A DNA stretch of 49,590 nucleotides from CAYZED01 sp964477445 (lineage in GTDB: Bacteria > Bacillota > Clostridia > Lutisporales > Lutisporaceae): positions 1-49,590 of the forward strand of contig CAYZED010000021.1 of the NCBI GenBank assembly GCA_964477445.1, written 5' to 3'. Positions 35,276-43,391 of the stretch are shown one piece after another (within the stretch, counting starts at the first letter, position 1; each line of letters opens with the position of its first letter). The position numbers and the translations under genes are program-made. Under the pieces are notes generated by a model that was not told the origin of the DNA, searched no databases, and saw only the letters and a program-made list of their open reading frames with translations.

Positions 35276-37009
35276 TTATACTGCTTTTTCAGTAAAATAA
35301 TTCATCAATATTTCGGCTTTATCCTTATTCAATATCGCTTCATCAAGCATTCCTTCTTTTAACATCAAGTTTGAAAGTTCTCCCAAAATGACCGGTATCA
35401 AATGATTAGGTGGCTTCGTACCGAGAACTTCTTTAAATTNNNNNNNNNNCATATTAAATCCTGCATCTGCAAGTGCGTATGCCCTTTCAAGTACAAGCTG
35501 CTGTCTCTTGATTCTAACAGCTGCAGCATGACTTCTGAGATTCCCGGCGGCCATTTCTCCATATGAAAGGCTGTATGATTCTAACACTTTATCAAGAGTA
35601 AAGAAATTCAAAGCTCTATCTCTAGCTTCTTGTGCCATTTCTTCCCTCATAATATTATCAGATAATAATTTCTCCATTCCATCTGAAAGTTGCTGAGGAT
35701 TTCTTGGTTCCACAAGTATCCCACCATCCCCAAGAGCTTCTCTAATTCCACCGACATCTGTAGCGACGACTGGTTTACCAGTTAACATAGCTTCTACTAC
35801 AGAGTACGGAAACGCTTCCGAAATACTTGACAGAACAACTATATCCCCACTTCTATATGCCGCAGGGACATCAGAAGTATGTCCTTTGAAAATAAAATTA
35901 TCACCGAGTCCCAATGATGCCTTTAATTCCATACATTCTTTATAATATGATTCCACTGAAACCGATCCATAAACAATAAACTTAACATTCGGGATTTTTT
36001 TGACCAAAATTGCGGCTGATTCAAGTAGTGTTTTAATATCCTTCAATGGGTCAATTCTCGCTACGGACACTACCGTAGGTGACTTATCATCTCTTATATA
36101 GTTGCCCGGTGCATAAACGTCTTTATCTACTCCATTATATATTACTTTAATATTCTTCTTTCTAACACCAAATTCCTTCTCCCAACGAGTATTATATTCG
36201 CAAACTGGTGAAACCTGATCAGCATAAAAATAATTCAAACTAGTAATCGATTGAATCATTCTAATTAGAAAAGTATTCATGTAGCTAATATATCCACGGC
36301 TTGAGAGAGAGAAATACTGCTCTCTTAAGTATACACCATGTTCTGTTAAAATAAATGGTGTCCCATATTTAAGTTTCGCTAATACGCAAGGTACACCGCA
36401 AAAAGCTGCTGCTGAAGAATGTGAAACATCCACCTCAGGTATAGGAGTATTAATTACGTTAAGAAATCTATATATCCACCCGAGACTTTGGGTCAACGCA
36501 AAAATATTAGGCTCATCTAAGCCGGAATCGGGTTCGAGTGTATATTTTATAACCTGCTCTTTAAAGCTCTCCCATACTATCTTTGACTTAAATGCAGCTT
36601 TATATTCATATTCATTAAAAAACTCGTGTAATTTTAGTAATACTCGTCCTAATCTGGCCGAGTTCTTAACTTTTGAAGCAAATTCTTCTATAAGTTCAGT
36701 AAAAAGTGGCATGAATTCTTCTTTTATGACTTTTGGGGTTGTCCTTCTTTTTGATAAAAAAACATGAGAAAATGGTATTGCTAAGTTCTCGCTAGGTTCC
36801 TCAGTCCCCCAAAGTGGTACTTTAATTAGTTTTGTATTAGAAGGAAGAGTAAATTTCTGCGTTACATAAGGATTCATTATTATGCTATACAATGAAAACT
36901 CATATTCGGGCATTTTTTGCACTAATATGTCACACCAAGTGCTCACTCCACCTTGATGAAACGGGTAAGTTCCCTCTGTGGTTAACATTACTTTTATCTT
37001 GCCAGCCAT
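35276..37009 (-). CDS. pelF: PelF-type family 4 glycosyltransferase
   Basis: A 577-residue GT4 enzyme. The N-terminus MLTTEGTYPFHQGGVSTWCD is the PelF signature, followed by the DUF3492-type insert. The donor-binding half has the GT-B motifs VVSVARIDPLKDIKTLLESA and EAFPYSVVEAMLTGKPVVAT. In Pel biosynthesis PelF is the cytosolic transferase that polymerises UDP-sugar for the PelG channel. A 10-N gap (35440-35449) lies in the C-terminal tail and keeps the frame. Start has AAAGGAGG 7 bases upstream. It is the first gene of the operon, about 190 bases after the riboswitch terminator. Confidence 0.9.
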   Translation of the reverse strand: MAGKIKVMLTTEGTYPFHQGGVSTWCDILVQKMPEYEFSLYSIIMNPYVTQKFTLPSNTKLIKVPLWGTEEPSENLAIPFSHVFLSKRRTTPKVIKEEFMPLFTELIEEFASKVKNSARLGRVLLKLHEFFNEYEYKAAFKSKIVWESFKEQVIKYTLEPDSGLDEPNIFALTQSLGWIYRFLNVINTPIPEVDVSHSSAAAFCGVPCVLAKLKYGTPFILTEHGVYLREQYFSLSSRGYISYMNTFLIRMIQSITSLNYFYADQVSPVCEYNTRWEKEFGVRKKNIKVIYNGVDKDVYAPGNYIRDDKSPTVVSVARIDPLKDIKTLLESAAILVKKIPNVKFIVYGSVSVESYYKECMELKASLGLGDNFIFKGHTSDVPAAYRSGDIVVLSSISEAFPYSVVEAMLTGKPVVATDVGGIREALGDGGILVEPRNPQQLSDGMEKLLSDNIMREEMAQEARDRALNFFTLDKVLESYSLSYGEMAAGNLRSHAAAVRIKRQQLVLERAYALADAGFNMXXXXFKEVLGTKPPNHLIPVILGELSNLMLKEGMLDEAILNKDKAEILMNYFTEKAV

Positions 37010-37061
37010 TATACTCCTCCTTTCAATTCATTATTATTATAGCTTTACATTTTATACTATA

Positions 37062-37089
37062 TCATCGGCATCTTTGTTATTGTGCTTTA
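37062..37089 (-). promoter_or_regulatory. sigma-D-like internal promoter before pelF
   Basis: On the minus strand TAAA (37086-37089), 16 bases, then GCCGATGA (37062-37069), close to the flagellar-type GCCGATAA. It lies downstream of the riboswitch terminator and would bypass it. The spacing matches the candidate before the HD-GYP gene at 16374. Weak evidence. Confidence 0.3.
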
Positions 37090-37194
37090 ATTAATTTAGT
37101 TGCAAATTATTTCGACAATCGACAAGACTTTTTTACATCTTTTAGGCCAACAGGTGTTGACTTTACCAATTAACAGTATTGTTTTCATATGTAT

Positions 37195-37232
37195 AAAAAA
37201 AATAAAACCGAGCCACATTCAATGCAGCTCGG
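37195..37232 (-). terminator. riboswitch-controlled intrinsic terminator
   Basis: On the minus strand CCGAGC and GCTCGG form the base of a stem that extends through wobble pairs to CATT/AATG, followed by TTTTATTTTTTTT. The 5' arm shares GCTGC (37224-37228) with the P1 helix of the upstream aptamer, so aptamer folding and terminator folding exclude each other. Confidence 0.88.
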
Positions 37233-37290
37233 CCATCTTCTCAAGATCCGTAACTTTGCGTCCTTGCCTCTCGACAAGTTTGCCACCACT
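37224..37290 (-). ncRNA. cyclic-di-GMP-I (GEMM-I) riboswitch
   Basis: On the minus strand the conserved parts of GEMM-I appear in order: GGCAAAC, the P2 hairpin CTTG/CAAG with the loop containing GAGAGG, the invariant GGACGCAAAG (37254-37263), a P3 hairpin with GATCTTGAGAAGATGG, and the closing strand GCTGC, which pairs with GTGGC (37282-37286) as P1. The P1 3' strand is also the terminator 5' arm, so ligand binding should block termination. An ON switch is predicted. It lies between a sigma-A promoter and pelF. The aptamer is known to bind c-di-GMP; the link to this operon is inferred from position. Confidence 0.93.
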
Positions 37291-37330
37291 AGTTCTTATT
37301 GACTATAACTAGTATTAATTATCTTATAAT

Positions 37331-37359
37331 ATCATAACTTTTAAATGCTTTTACGTCAA
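37331..37359 (-). promoter_or_regulatory. sigma-A promoter of the exopolysaccharide operon
   Basis: On the minus strand TTGACG (37354-37359), a 17-base spacer and TATGAT (37331-37336). Transcription would start near 37324, about 35 bases before the GEMM-I aptamer. The -35 abuts a palindrome shared with the divergent promoter. Confidence 0.8.
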
Positions 37360-37373
37360 GAGAATCTCTTAAC
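37355..37373. promoter_or_regulatory. palindrome between divergent promoters, possible operator
   Basis: AAGAGA-A-TCTCTT (37358-37370) is an exact palindrome, and the flanks extend it as GT and AC to 19 bp with one mismatch per arm. It overlaps the -35 of both the operon promoter and the divergent one, as expected for a shared operator. Part of the symmetry comes from the -35 boxes themselves. Confidence 0.45.
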
Positions 37374-37397
37374 ATATTCGCTCTAATGTAGTATACT
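37369..37397 (+). promoter_or_regulatory. sigma-A promoter of a short divergent transcript
   Basis: TTAACA (37369-37374), a 17-base spacer and TATACT (37392-37397). Each hexamer has one mismatch to consensus. No protein gene follows, only a terminator about 55 bases later. Confidence 0.55.
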
Positions 37398-37403
37398 TCA
37401 ATT

Positions 37404-37491
37404 ATTAAACAATTAAAAATCCTGTCTTTGAGAGTTAAGTTAAAAATATAGTGCTAAGCCCCGGTTAAAACCGGTGACTTAGCATTTTTTT
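37404..37491 (+). ncRNA. candidate small RNA divergent from the exopolysaccharide operon
   Basis: A predicted transcript of about 88 nt, bounded by the promoter at 37369-37397 and a strong terminator. It has no meaningful open reading frame. No known RNA family is recognised. It could be a real small RNA or a read-through barrier with an adjacent chance promoter. Confidence 0.4.
37452..37491 (+). terminator. strong intrinsic terminator, T7 on the plus strand
   Basis: TGCTAAG (37452-37458) pairs with CTTAGCA (37478-37484), enclosing CCGGTT/AACCGG, and is followed by seven T (37485-37491). On the minus strand TATTTTTA follows, so it may also insulate the exopolysaccharide promoter from the genes to its right. 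Confidence 0.85.
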
Positions 37492-38283
37492 ATTTGCCCA
37501 TCTGAGAGGAAATACGACGTAAGTGGAAGTTGTGTTTTTTCAGTAAAAGACTTAAGGAAAGTTGACATTTTAGTCAAGTTTATATATTTTCTGTCGGACA
37601 ATTTCGCTACCTTAAACTCTTTTACAAATCCAAAAGGGTGCTGCCCCAAAACAAAGATATGATGGATATGCTACTCCTGTCAAAAGATGAACTCTCACAG
37701 ATCCGAAAAACCAGCCATTATGTTCTGACACCCAAATCTTATTTTTATCCTCAAAGCAACCAGCCGGAGGAGCAATGACACACCTCCAGCTAACTGCTTA
37801 TAATATTGTGGATAAGGCTTATGGTTATAGTTGCGTTTCTGCTATTCATACAATACGCAGGAAACGAAATGATCCGCAGAAACCTCTTTTAGACACAGAT
37901 TCTTCGCGGTACATTTATCGCTCACATCCAGACAGCGCGATGCAAACCGGCAGCCAGGTTTGGGATTGATTGGAGAATTAATCTCACCCTTTATGCTTTC
38001 AAAAGGCTTTCCTTAGGAATATTGATCGCATAGGCAATAGCCTAGCGAAGTTTCACATTGCTAAACAACTTGCTATTGCAATGGTACCGACATTATTTCT
38101 CATCGCACCGTCTTCATCCCCAGTAATGACGTTTTTTTCATAATACATAGGTCGGGGCCACACAGTGCACTCAGCATGGAAGTAAATGGTGCTGAAGCAG
38201 TATAAAAAAAGTATTGCCAGAGCTTATTTTTTAGGATACGGTATGTGGTCCGCCGCTTACCATTGGGTTAATAATATACACTA
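37492..38283. other. degraded intergenic region with coding remnants
   Basis: About 790 bp without an intact gene. It holds the ABC ATPase remnant listed separately. On the plus strand 37566-37778 is open for 71 codons without a good start (VLPQNKDMMDMLLLSKDELS), unrecognised. On the minus strand 38053 to about 38220 is open and ends in YYEKNVITGDEDGAMRNNVG and a short tail, also unrecognised but protein-like. The base composition is mixed. The picture is of a former gene region that decayed at the junction of two gene blocks. Confidence 0.6.
37842..38010 (-). pseudogene. C-terminal remnant of an oligopeptide ABC transporter ATPase
   Basis: On the minus strand the frame ending with TAG at 37842-37844 reads KGEINSPINPKPGCRFASRC, then LDVSDKC and a stretch ending HFVSCVLYE. 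This is the oligopeptide/dipeptide ATPase C-terminal domain (DppF/OppF type, Cys-rich GCRFxxRC motif). Upstream in the same strand the frame is broken by stops, although AYAINIPKESLLK in another frame resembles the usual AIPIP region. Only about 55 codons survive. The loss of a peptide importer next to a peptidase operon fits a rearranged locus. Confidence 0.75.
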
Positions 38284-39630
38284 TTATAAAGCAATAGAAT
38301 TACCGGATTCTGTCTCAACTTTTTTCGATACTCTTTTAACGAGGCTCAGCGGTATAAACCCGAGTAAACCAATAACTAACATGACAATAAACATACTCGG
38401 TACACTTTTTGTAATTTGTATAACAAAACCAAAGAAAGGTACTCCGACCAAAACACACAATTTTGCAAATGTTCTACAGACTGCATTTATCGATCCGGTA
38501 AGCTTTGTTCCGGATCCAAATGTTTGTGCCAAAGCAACAAAGCAGGAATCAAAAATAGCATTTCCAATTGCCAAGTAAGCTATGATCAATAGAACATTAA
38601 AATAAGATGTAGCTAAGAAAATTAATGCGAGTGCACCTGTTATAACATTTATCATTCCAATAAACAAAACTTTTCTACTACCGATTTTATCTGCTAAAAT
38701 AGACAATGGTATTGAAGATACAATATATGCTATATAGAAAACAACCGCTATTTGTGCTGCCAATCCAGCCGGTATTTTAAATTCACTAAATGCCCAACTG
38801 ATACCAAAAATTTGAAATCCAATTAAACCAACGTTTCCACAAACATATATAACATTGGCCCATAATATGCCCATTTTCTGATCTTTTGACGTTTCAGTCA
38901 TCATATATTTTAATGAAGCTATTGGCCCTAATGACTTTTCCTGTTCTTTCTTTTCTTTTTTACTATTGTCATCACTCAAGAGTAATAATGTACAAATTAC
39001 AGTAAATAATGCAAACCCTGCGGCTATCCAAAATGGATATCCAGTATTAACTGAAAAAAGAACATTCCCTAGAAATGCTGTTAAAACATAACCGATTCCA
39101 CCGAATACAGCTGATACACCACCAAGTTTATTCATATGTTCTCTAGGGGTAATGGAATATGCCAGTCCAGATATAAACAGACCGGAAATTGTTAAGAACA
39201 AAAGCGCTGTCATCGATAAAATAATCAATCCAATAAGGGGAATTAAAAGGGCTGAAGTATTACCGTTTGTTGTTGAAGTAATCGATTGAAATGTAAAGGG
39301 CATAAGTGCCAACAACAGAGAAGTAAATAACCCGGTGATGCCTATTACACGCTTTCTACTCTTTGTATGATCACTCATTGCTCCTAGAAAAGGCCCCAAA
39401 ATAAAAGGAAGTAAAGTTGTAAGGGACATAAAAAGACCTACTAATCCAGCCCCTAAACCAAAGCCATTCAAAGCATATGGATTGTTCTCTGCAAAGATTG
39501 GATTACCGGCTTGTAAGAAGATCGGTAGATATCCCGAAATACATCCTCCTACGATTTGACCCAATGCACCAAATAATGCCACGCAAATGATTACCTTGAT
39601 AAACATAACCCTCGATTGTTTTTTTTCCAT
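38284..39630 (-). CDS. MFS transporter
   Basis: A 448-residue transporter with 12 predicted helices. The loop 2-3 motif reads GPFLGAMSDHTKSRKRVIG, typical of the major facilitator superfamily, and a matching ILADKIGSRKVLFIG lies in the second half. A cytoplasmic loop rich in Lys and Glu divides the halves. The substrate is unknown; from its neighbours, a peptide, amino acid or sugar-like compound is plausible. GAGGAG precedes the ATG. It is the last gene of a six-gene operon, 20 bases after the M28 peptidase. Confidence 0.88.
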   Translation of the reverse strand: MEKKQSRVMFIKVIICVALFGALGQIVGGCISGYLPIFLQAGNPIFAENNPYALNGFGLGAGLVGLFMSLTTLLPFILGPFLGAMSDHTKSRKRVIGITGLFTSLLLALMPFTFQSITSTTNGNTSALLIPLIGLIILSMTALLFLTISGLFISGLAYSITPREHMNKLGGVSAVFGGIGYVLTAFLGNVLFSVNTGYPFWIAAGFALFTVICTLLLLSDDNSKKEKKEQEKSLGPIASLKYMMTETSKDQKMGILWANVIYVCGNVGLIGFQIFGISWAFSEFKIPAGLAAQIAVVFYIAYIVSSIPLSILADKIGSRKVLFIGMINVITGALALIFLATSYFNVLLIIAYLAIGNAIFDSCFVALAQTFGSGTKLTGSINAVCRTFAKLCVLVGVPFFGFVIQITKSVPSMFIVMLVIGLLGFIPLSLVKRVSKKVETESGNSIAL

Positions 39631-39650
39631 TTTTTCTTCTCCTCGTTTAA

Positions 39651-40829
39651 TTATTTAATTGTTACAACTGTATAATAAATTGCTTTTGTAACCTTTAACA
39701 AGTGATCAAAATTAACTTTGTCTATTGTATCAGCTCTCGTATGCAGAAAAACCGCTCGCATATAGGACGTATCGGTAACAAATATAGATGGTATATTGTT
39801 CTTAACAAATGCAAAATGGTCTGATGATAAACCCGCTGAAAAATTTTGAACACACCAATCGAAATTTCCCGGAAGATCAAACCAAGCATAAGGAAGATCG
39901 ATATCCTTTATCTTACATGATTCAATAAAAGCATTCCCAAGTGCTTTTGAATTGTCTGTTGAAATAACTGCTTCAAAATTCCCAACGCATCTTTCAAAAT
40001 CTACTTTGTGAGATTTTATCATAGAGATTTCTTCTGGACTAAATGGGGCTTGTGACTCTTCCTTATCTGAAGCTATGCCCATTTCGTCCAATGCAATACA
40101 GCATTTAATTCTTTTCCCTGCCTTTAGAGTATCTGCCAACCATTTTGTTGAACCAACACAGACATCCTTCTCATTCATATTGTAAATATTTAGACCCTGG
40201 AATAATTTTGCATTCTCGTTCAGATATGCTTTGAGATCTTCTGAAAGCACATCATCATATTTCTTTTTTGTTCTTTCATACACCTTGCTTATTTCTTCCC
40301 CGGATATAGAATAAATATTTCTTACTTCGGAGTTAATCAACTTGCAGTATTTCATGTTCTGTAAGCTTGTGTAGATAAGGTTTGAATCCATAATATTGAA
40401 TTTAATGGCATTTTTCATCTCCTGTCCTCTTGTTTCAGGGCTTCCTTCTTCAAGAGTACAAGCAAGGAAATATACTGCAGGTGGATTTTCATGCTTGATT
40501 AGTTGACAAGCAACCTCCAGCATTGCTGCTATGCTAGCAGCATTATCATTTGCTGCAGGAGAATAGTTAGCACCATCGTAATGTGCCACAATAACAATTG
40601 CTTCATTGTTATCAACATCTCCACAGGTTCCTACAATGTTTCTAAAAATTGTATTTGTTCCGTTTACGGTAAAAGTGTGTTCATAAACGTCCAAACCAAT
40701 ATTTTCCATTTTCTCATTTATCTTATCCGCTGTTTTATCGAGATTCTCCTGATTAAATAAATGTGATCTCATACCTTGAAGTTCTAGCACATTGCTATAT
40801 AACCTCTCAACATCGAAACCGTCTACCAC
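39651..40829 (-). CDS. M28 family zinc peptidase
   Basis: A 392-residue peptidase with the full M28 metal set: H83 in VAHYDG, D95 in AANDNAAS (bridging), E127-E128 in TLEEGSP (base and ligand), an Asp in CIALDEMGIAS and a C-terminal His in FLHTRADTID. Such aminopeptidases release N-terminal amino acids. There is no signal peptide, so it is intracellular. The start is GTG at 40829, with GGAGG upstream. It lies next to a paralogue in which the same residues are lost. Confidence 0.88.
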   Translation of the reverse strand: MVDGFDVERLYSNVLELQGMRSHLFNQENLDKTADKINEKMENIGLDVYEHTFTVNGTNTIFRNIVGTCGDVDNNEAIVIVAHYDGANYSPAANDNAASIAAMLEVACQLIKHENPPAVYFLACTLEEGSPETRGQEMKNAIKFNIMDSNLIYTSLQNMKYCKLINSEVRNIYSISGEEISKVYERTKKKYDDVLSEDLKAYLNENAKLFQGLNIYNMNEKDVCVGSTKWLADTLKAGKRIKCCIALDEMGIASDKEESQAPFSPEEISMIKSHKVDFERCVGNFEAVISTDNSKALGNAFIESCKIKDIDLPYAWFDLPGNFDWCVQNFSAGLSSDHFAFVKNNIPSIFVTDTSYMRAVFLHTRADTIDKVNFDHLLKVTKAIYYTVVTIK

Positions 40830-40908
40830 TTTTCTACCTCCTCTAAATTATGATTTCTCTGCATAAATCAATTTTTAAGAATGACTGAATCTAATTTGCT
40901 CAAATCAT

Positions 40909-42075
40909 TTATTGTATTGTTTCATTTGATAGAAATAACGCAATTGCATCCATGAGCAACTTGATTTTCTCATAATTAAGAACATCAACACAATCAGCCA
41001 TCATTCCTATAAATGGATACCTTGCTTCATGTGTGTCACTTATTGTTACAGCTGGAATATCGTTATCAGAAAAAAGACTATGACTAAAGTTATCGTACAA
41101 AGGCATTTCATCATTATCTATACAAACAAGTGGCATATTTACTAATTTAAAGTAATCTCCCATGCGCGTTACTAGTTCCCTAGAGTTGTTATGACATGTC
41201 ATTAATGCAAAATTTCCTATTCTTTTAACAGCATTCACATTCACTTGCAGAAAGCTACTATCAAATAAATTAACTCCTTTGTATTTCTTCTGACTATAAG
41301 GCAAGTCTTGAAAGTAACCCATTTCCTCAAAATTGATACAGTACGATATTTTGCTTTTTGATTTTATTTTTTCTGTTAGCCACTGATATGCACCAATCAT
41401 ACAAAAATGCCCTAAATTATTATTTATAGTCATTTCGTCATAGACGGGTATAATTGAATTGAAATATGACAATATATTAGGATTTAGCTTGTCTTTTTCA
41501 TTGGTTAGTGCTGAATGAATCCCGTATCCATAAGATCGACCCTGTTTGTATTCATTTTCAGCATGTGTCCAAATATGTTTAAACTGCTTAGAAGTTTCCC
41601 AACTTTTGAAGAACAAATTCTCGTCTAAAATATTATATTTTAATTTGGCCTCTAAATCTTTCTTAAAAATGCTTGGACTTTCTTTCAAACAAGTTGCAAC
41701 AAAATAGCAAGCCGGAGGGTTTTGTAATCCCGAAAAAACTCTTGCTATTTCAAGCATTATAGCTATACCAACTGTTTCGTTTGCTCCCATAGAATTGAAA
41801 CTGGTATCATAATTGCAAAGAATAACAGCACCGCCATTCTCCTCAACATTCCCAATACTTCCTTCAATATTAAAGAATTTTTCATTTATCTCTTTGCATT
41901 CTATCAATTGTCTTTTGACTTTCAATCCATATTCTTCCATTGTTTTTTCAATATAAAAAGCACAATCCATTAGCTTTTTAGGATCTTGAACAGAATGCCT
42001 TACCCCCTGCATATCGTATATGGATTTATAGACATTCTCCATATTCAGCATGTCAACCAGTACATTTGTTTTCAT
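40909..42075 (-). CDS. M28-like pseudopeptidase
   Basis: A 388-residue paralogue of the next gene that aligns along its length (shared MQGVRH/LQGMRS start, PPACYFVATC/PPAVYFLACT, MLEIA/MLEVA). Active-site positions differ: H83 becomes N88 (CNYDT), D95 becomes E100 (GANET), the catalytic Glu127 becomes K131 (LKES), and the C-terminal HTRAD becomes GMMAD. The protein is full-length with an intact reading frame and a good ribosome site (AAAGGTGG), so it is likely expressed. Probable role: regulatory or partner subunit, or a binding protein. Confidence 0.82.
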   Translation of the reverse strand: MKTNVLVDMLNMENVYKSIYDMQGVRHSVQDPKKLMDCAFYIEKTMEEYGLKVKRQLIECKEINEKFFNIEGSIGNVEENGGAVILCNYDTSFNSMGANETVGIAIMLEIARVFSGLQNPPACYFVATCLKESPSIFKKDLEAKLKYNILDENLFFKSWETSKQFKHIWTHAENEYKQGRSYGYGIHSALTNEKDKLNPNILSYFNSIIPVYDEMTINNNLGHFCMIGAYQWLTEKIKSKSKISYCINFEEMGYFQDLPYSQKKYKGVNLFDSSFLQVNVNAVKRIGNFALMTCHNNSRELVTRMGDYFKLVNMPLVCIDNDEMPLYDNFSHSLFSDNDIPAVTISDTHEARYPFIGMMADCVDVLNYEKIKLLMDAIALFLSNETIQ

Positions 42076-42158
42076 TTCATACCACCTTTCTAAAATTGTC
42101 TTTTATACCCGTTCTCTGCGCTCAGTTCATTCCGGATCTAATCCGCACTGTCTCAATA

Positions 42159-43388
42159 TCAACGCTGCTTAACAATAACGCCATCCTGCATGACTACCTT
42201 GATATTTTCCGCATCTGCAAGCAGTCGGATATCTTCAAGCGGATTTCCTGCAACTAAAACGATATCTGCCGCCTTGCCTGCTTCCAGAGTCCCTACTTCC
42301 TTGGATTTCTTGATCAAGTACGCCGCATTCTTTGTTCCGGCGACGATCGCTTCCATCGGTGTTAACCCATATCCTACCATGGCCGCAAACTCGATTCCCT
42401 GCTTGCCGAAAGGGGTCGCCTGCGAGTCCCCGCCCAAGAAGTCCGTTCCGAGTGCGATGCGTACGCCCGCTTCTCTTGCCATTTCTACGGATTTCTTATG
42501 TCCTTCCATTGCATATAAGCCTTTCTTGTATGCATAGTCAGGAACATCATCCGGATTGGCTAAAATCGCCTGCAGTATTGAAACAGTTGGGCAATAAGTA
42601 CAGTCATTCTTGACCATTAATTCGACACATTCCTCATTCAAAAATGTTCCGTGCTCGATACATTTAATCCCTGCCTTAAGTGCTTTCAGAATACCTGCGG
42701 TTCCTTGCGAATGGGAAGCGACATAGGTATCGTGGCGTTCCGCTTCCTCGACCATGGCACGCAGCTCTTCAAAAGAGAATTCACTGGTGTCCGGTGTATC
42801 ACTGTTCGACATCACACCGCCGGTAGAACACGTCTTGATAAAATCCGCACCTTCTCTGAACATCATGCGAACGCCTTTCAGGCATTCGTCCACTCCATCG
42901 ACAAGATAGGCAATCGTATTCTGCTTCTGCACAAAATCATAAGGAAGTGCCGAGTAAACATCACCATGACCGCTCGTACTGCTTAGCAGCTTGCCCGAAA
43001 CAAAAAGCTTTGGTCCCGGGATAGCGCCTTTAGCAATGGCACGTTTTAGATACGGTCCAAACTCGCACATCTCGCGTGCAGAAGTAAAGCCGGCTTCAAG
43101 CAGTTTTTTCGCGTCCCCGACAGCCTCCAACAGGCTGTCATATTTCGGCTTCAGAAAAAGTTTCTCCGGCATCATGCCAATGCTTGACAAATGTGTATGG
43201 CAGTCAATGAAACCCGGAAGAATGGTTCCGTTTTCAAGTTCAATTACCGGCAGCGCCATGTCGGTGCTGAAATCCTTCTGTTCACACACGCATGTAATCC
43301 GCCCGTTCTCAACAACGACAACACCTTTTTCGATCGGCAGTCCGCCATTACCGTCTATGACTCTGCCTTTTATAATATATCCGCTCAT
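42159..43388 (-). CDS. metal-dependent amidohydrolase (imidazolonepropionase/prolidase-like)
   Basis: A 409-residue amidohydrolase superfamily member. Ligands: H64 and H66 in GFIDCHTHLSS, the carboxylated-Lys-type position in DFIKTCSTGG, His in VASHSQGT, His in CIEHGTFL and Asp in ALGTDFL. This subgroup includes Xaa-Pro/Xaa-Arg dipeptidases. N-terminal and C-terminal beta-sandwich parts (MSGYIIKGRVIDGNG and AGKAADIVLVAGNPL) are complete. The start codon follows the DUF885 stop codon closely, with GGAGGGG within its last codons. It is G+C richer than the M28 genes downstream. Confidence 0.88.
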   Translation of the reverse strand: MSGYIIKGRVIDGNGGLPIEKGVVVVENGRITCVCEQKDFSTDMALPVIELENGTILPGFIDCHTHLSSIGMMPEKLFLKPKYDSLLEAVGDAKKLLEAGFTSAREMCEFGPYLKRAIAKGAIPGPKLFVSGKLLSSTSGHGDVYSALPYDFVQKQNTIAYLVDGVDECLKGVRMMFREGADFIKTCSTGGVMSNSDTPDTSEFSFEELRAMVEEAERHDTYVASHSQGTAGILKALKAGIKCIEHGTFLNEECVELMVKNDCTYCPTVSILQAILANPDDVPDYAYKKGLYAMEGHKKSVEMAREAGVRIALGTDFLGGDSQATPFGKQGIEFAAMVGYGLTPMEAIVAGTKNAAYLIKKSKEVGTLEAGKAADIVLVAGNPLEDIRLLADAENIKVVMQDGVIVKQR

Positions 43389-43391
43389 GTC

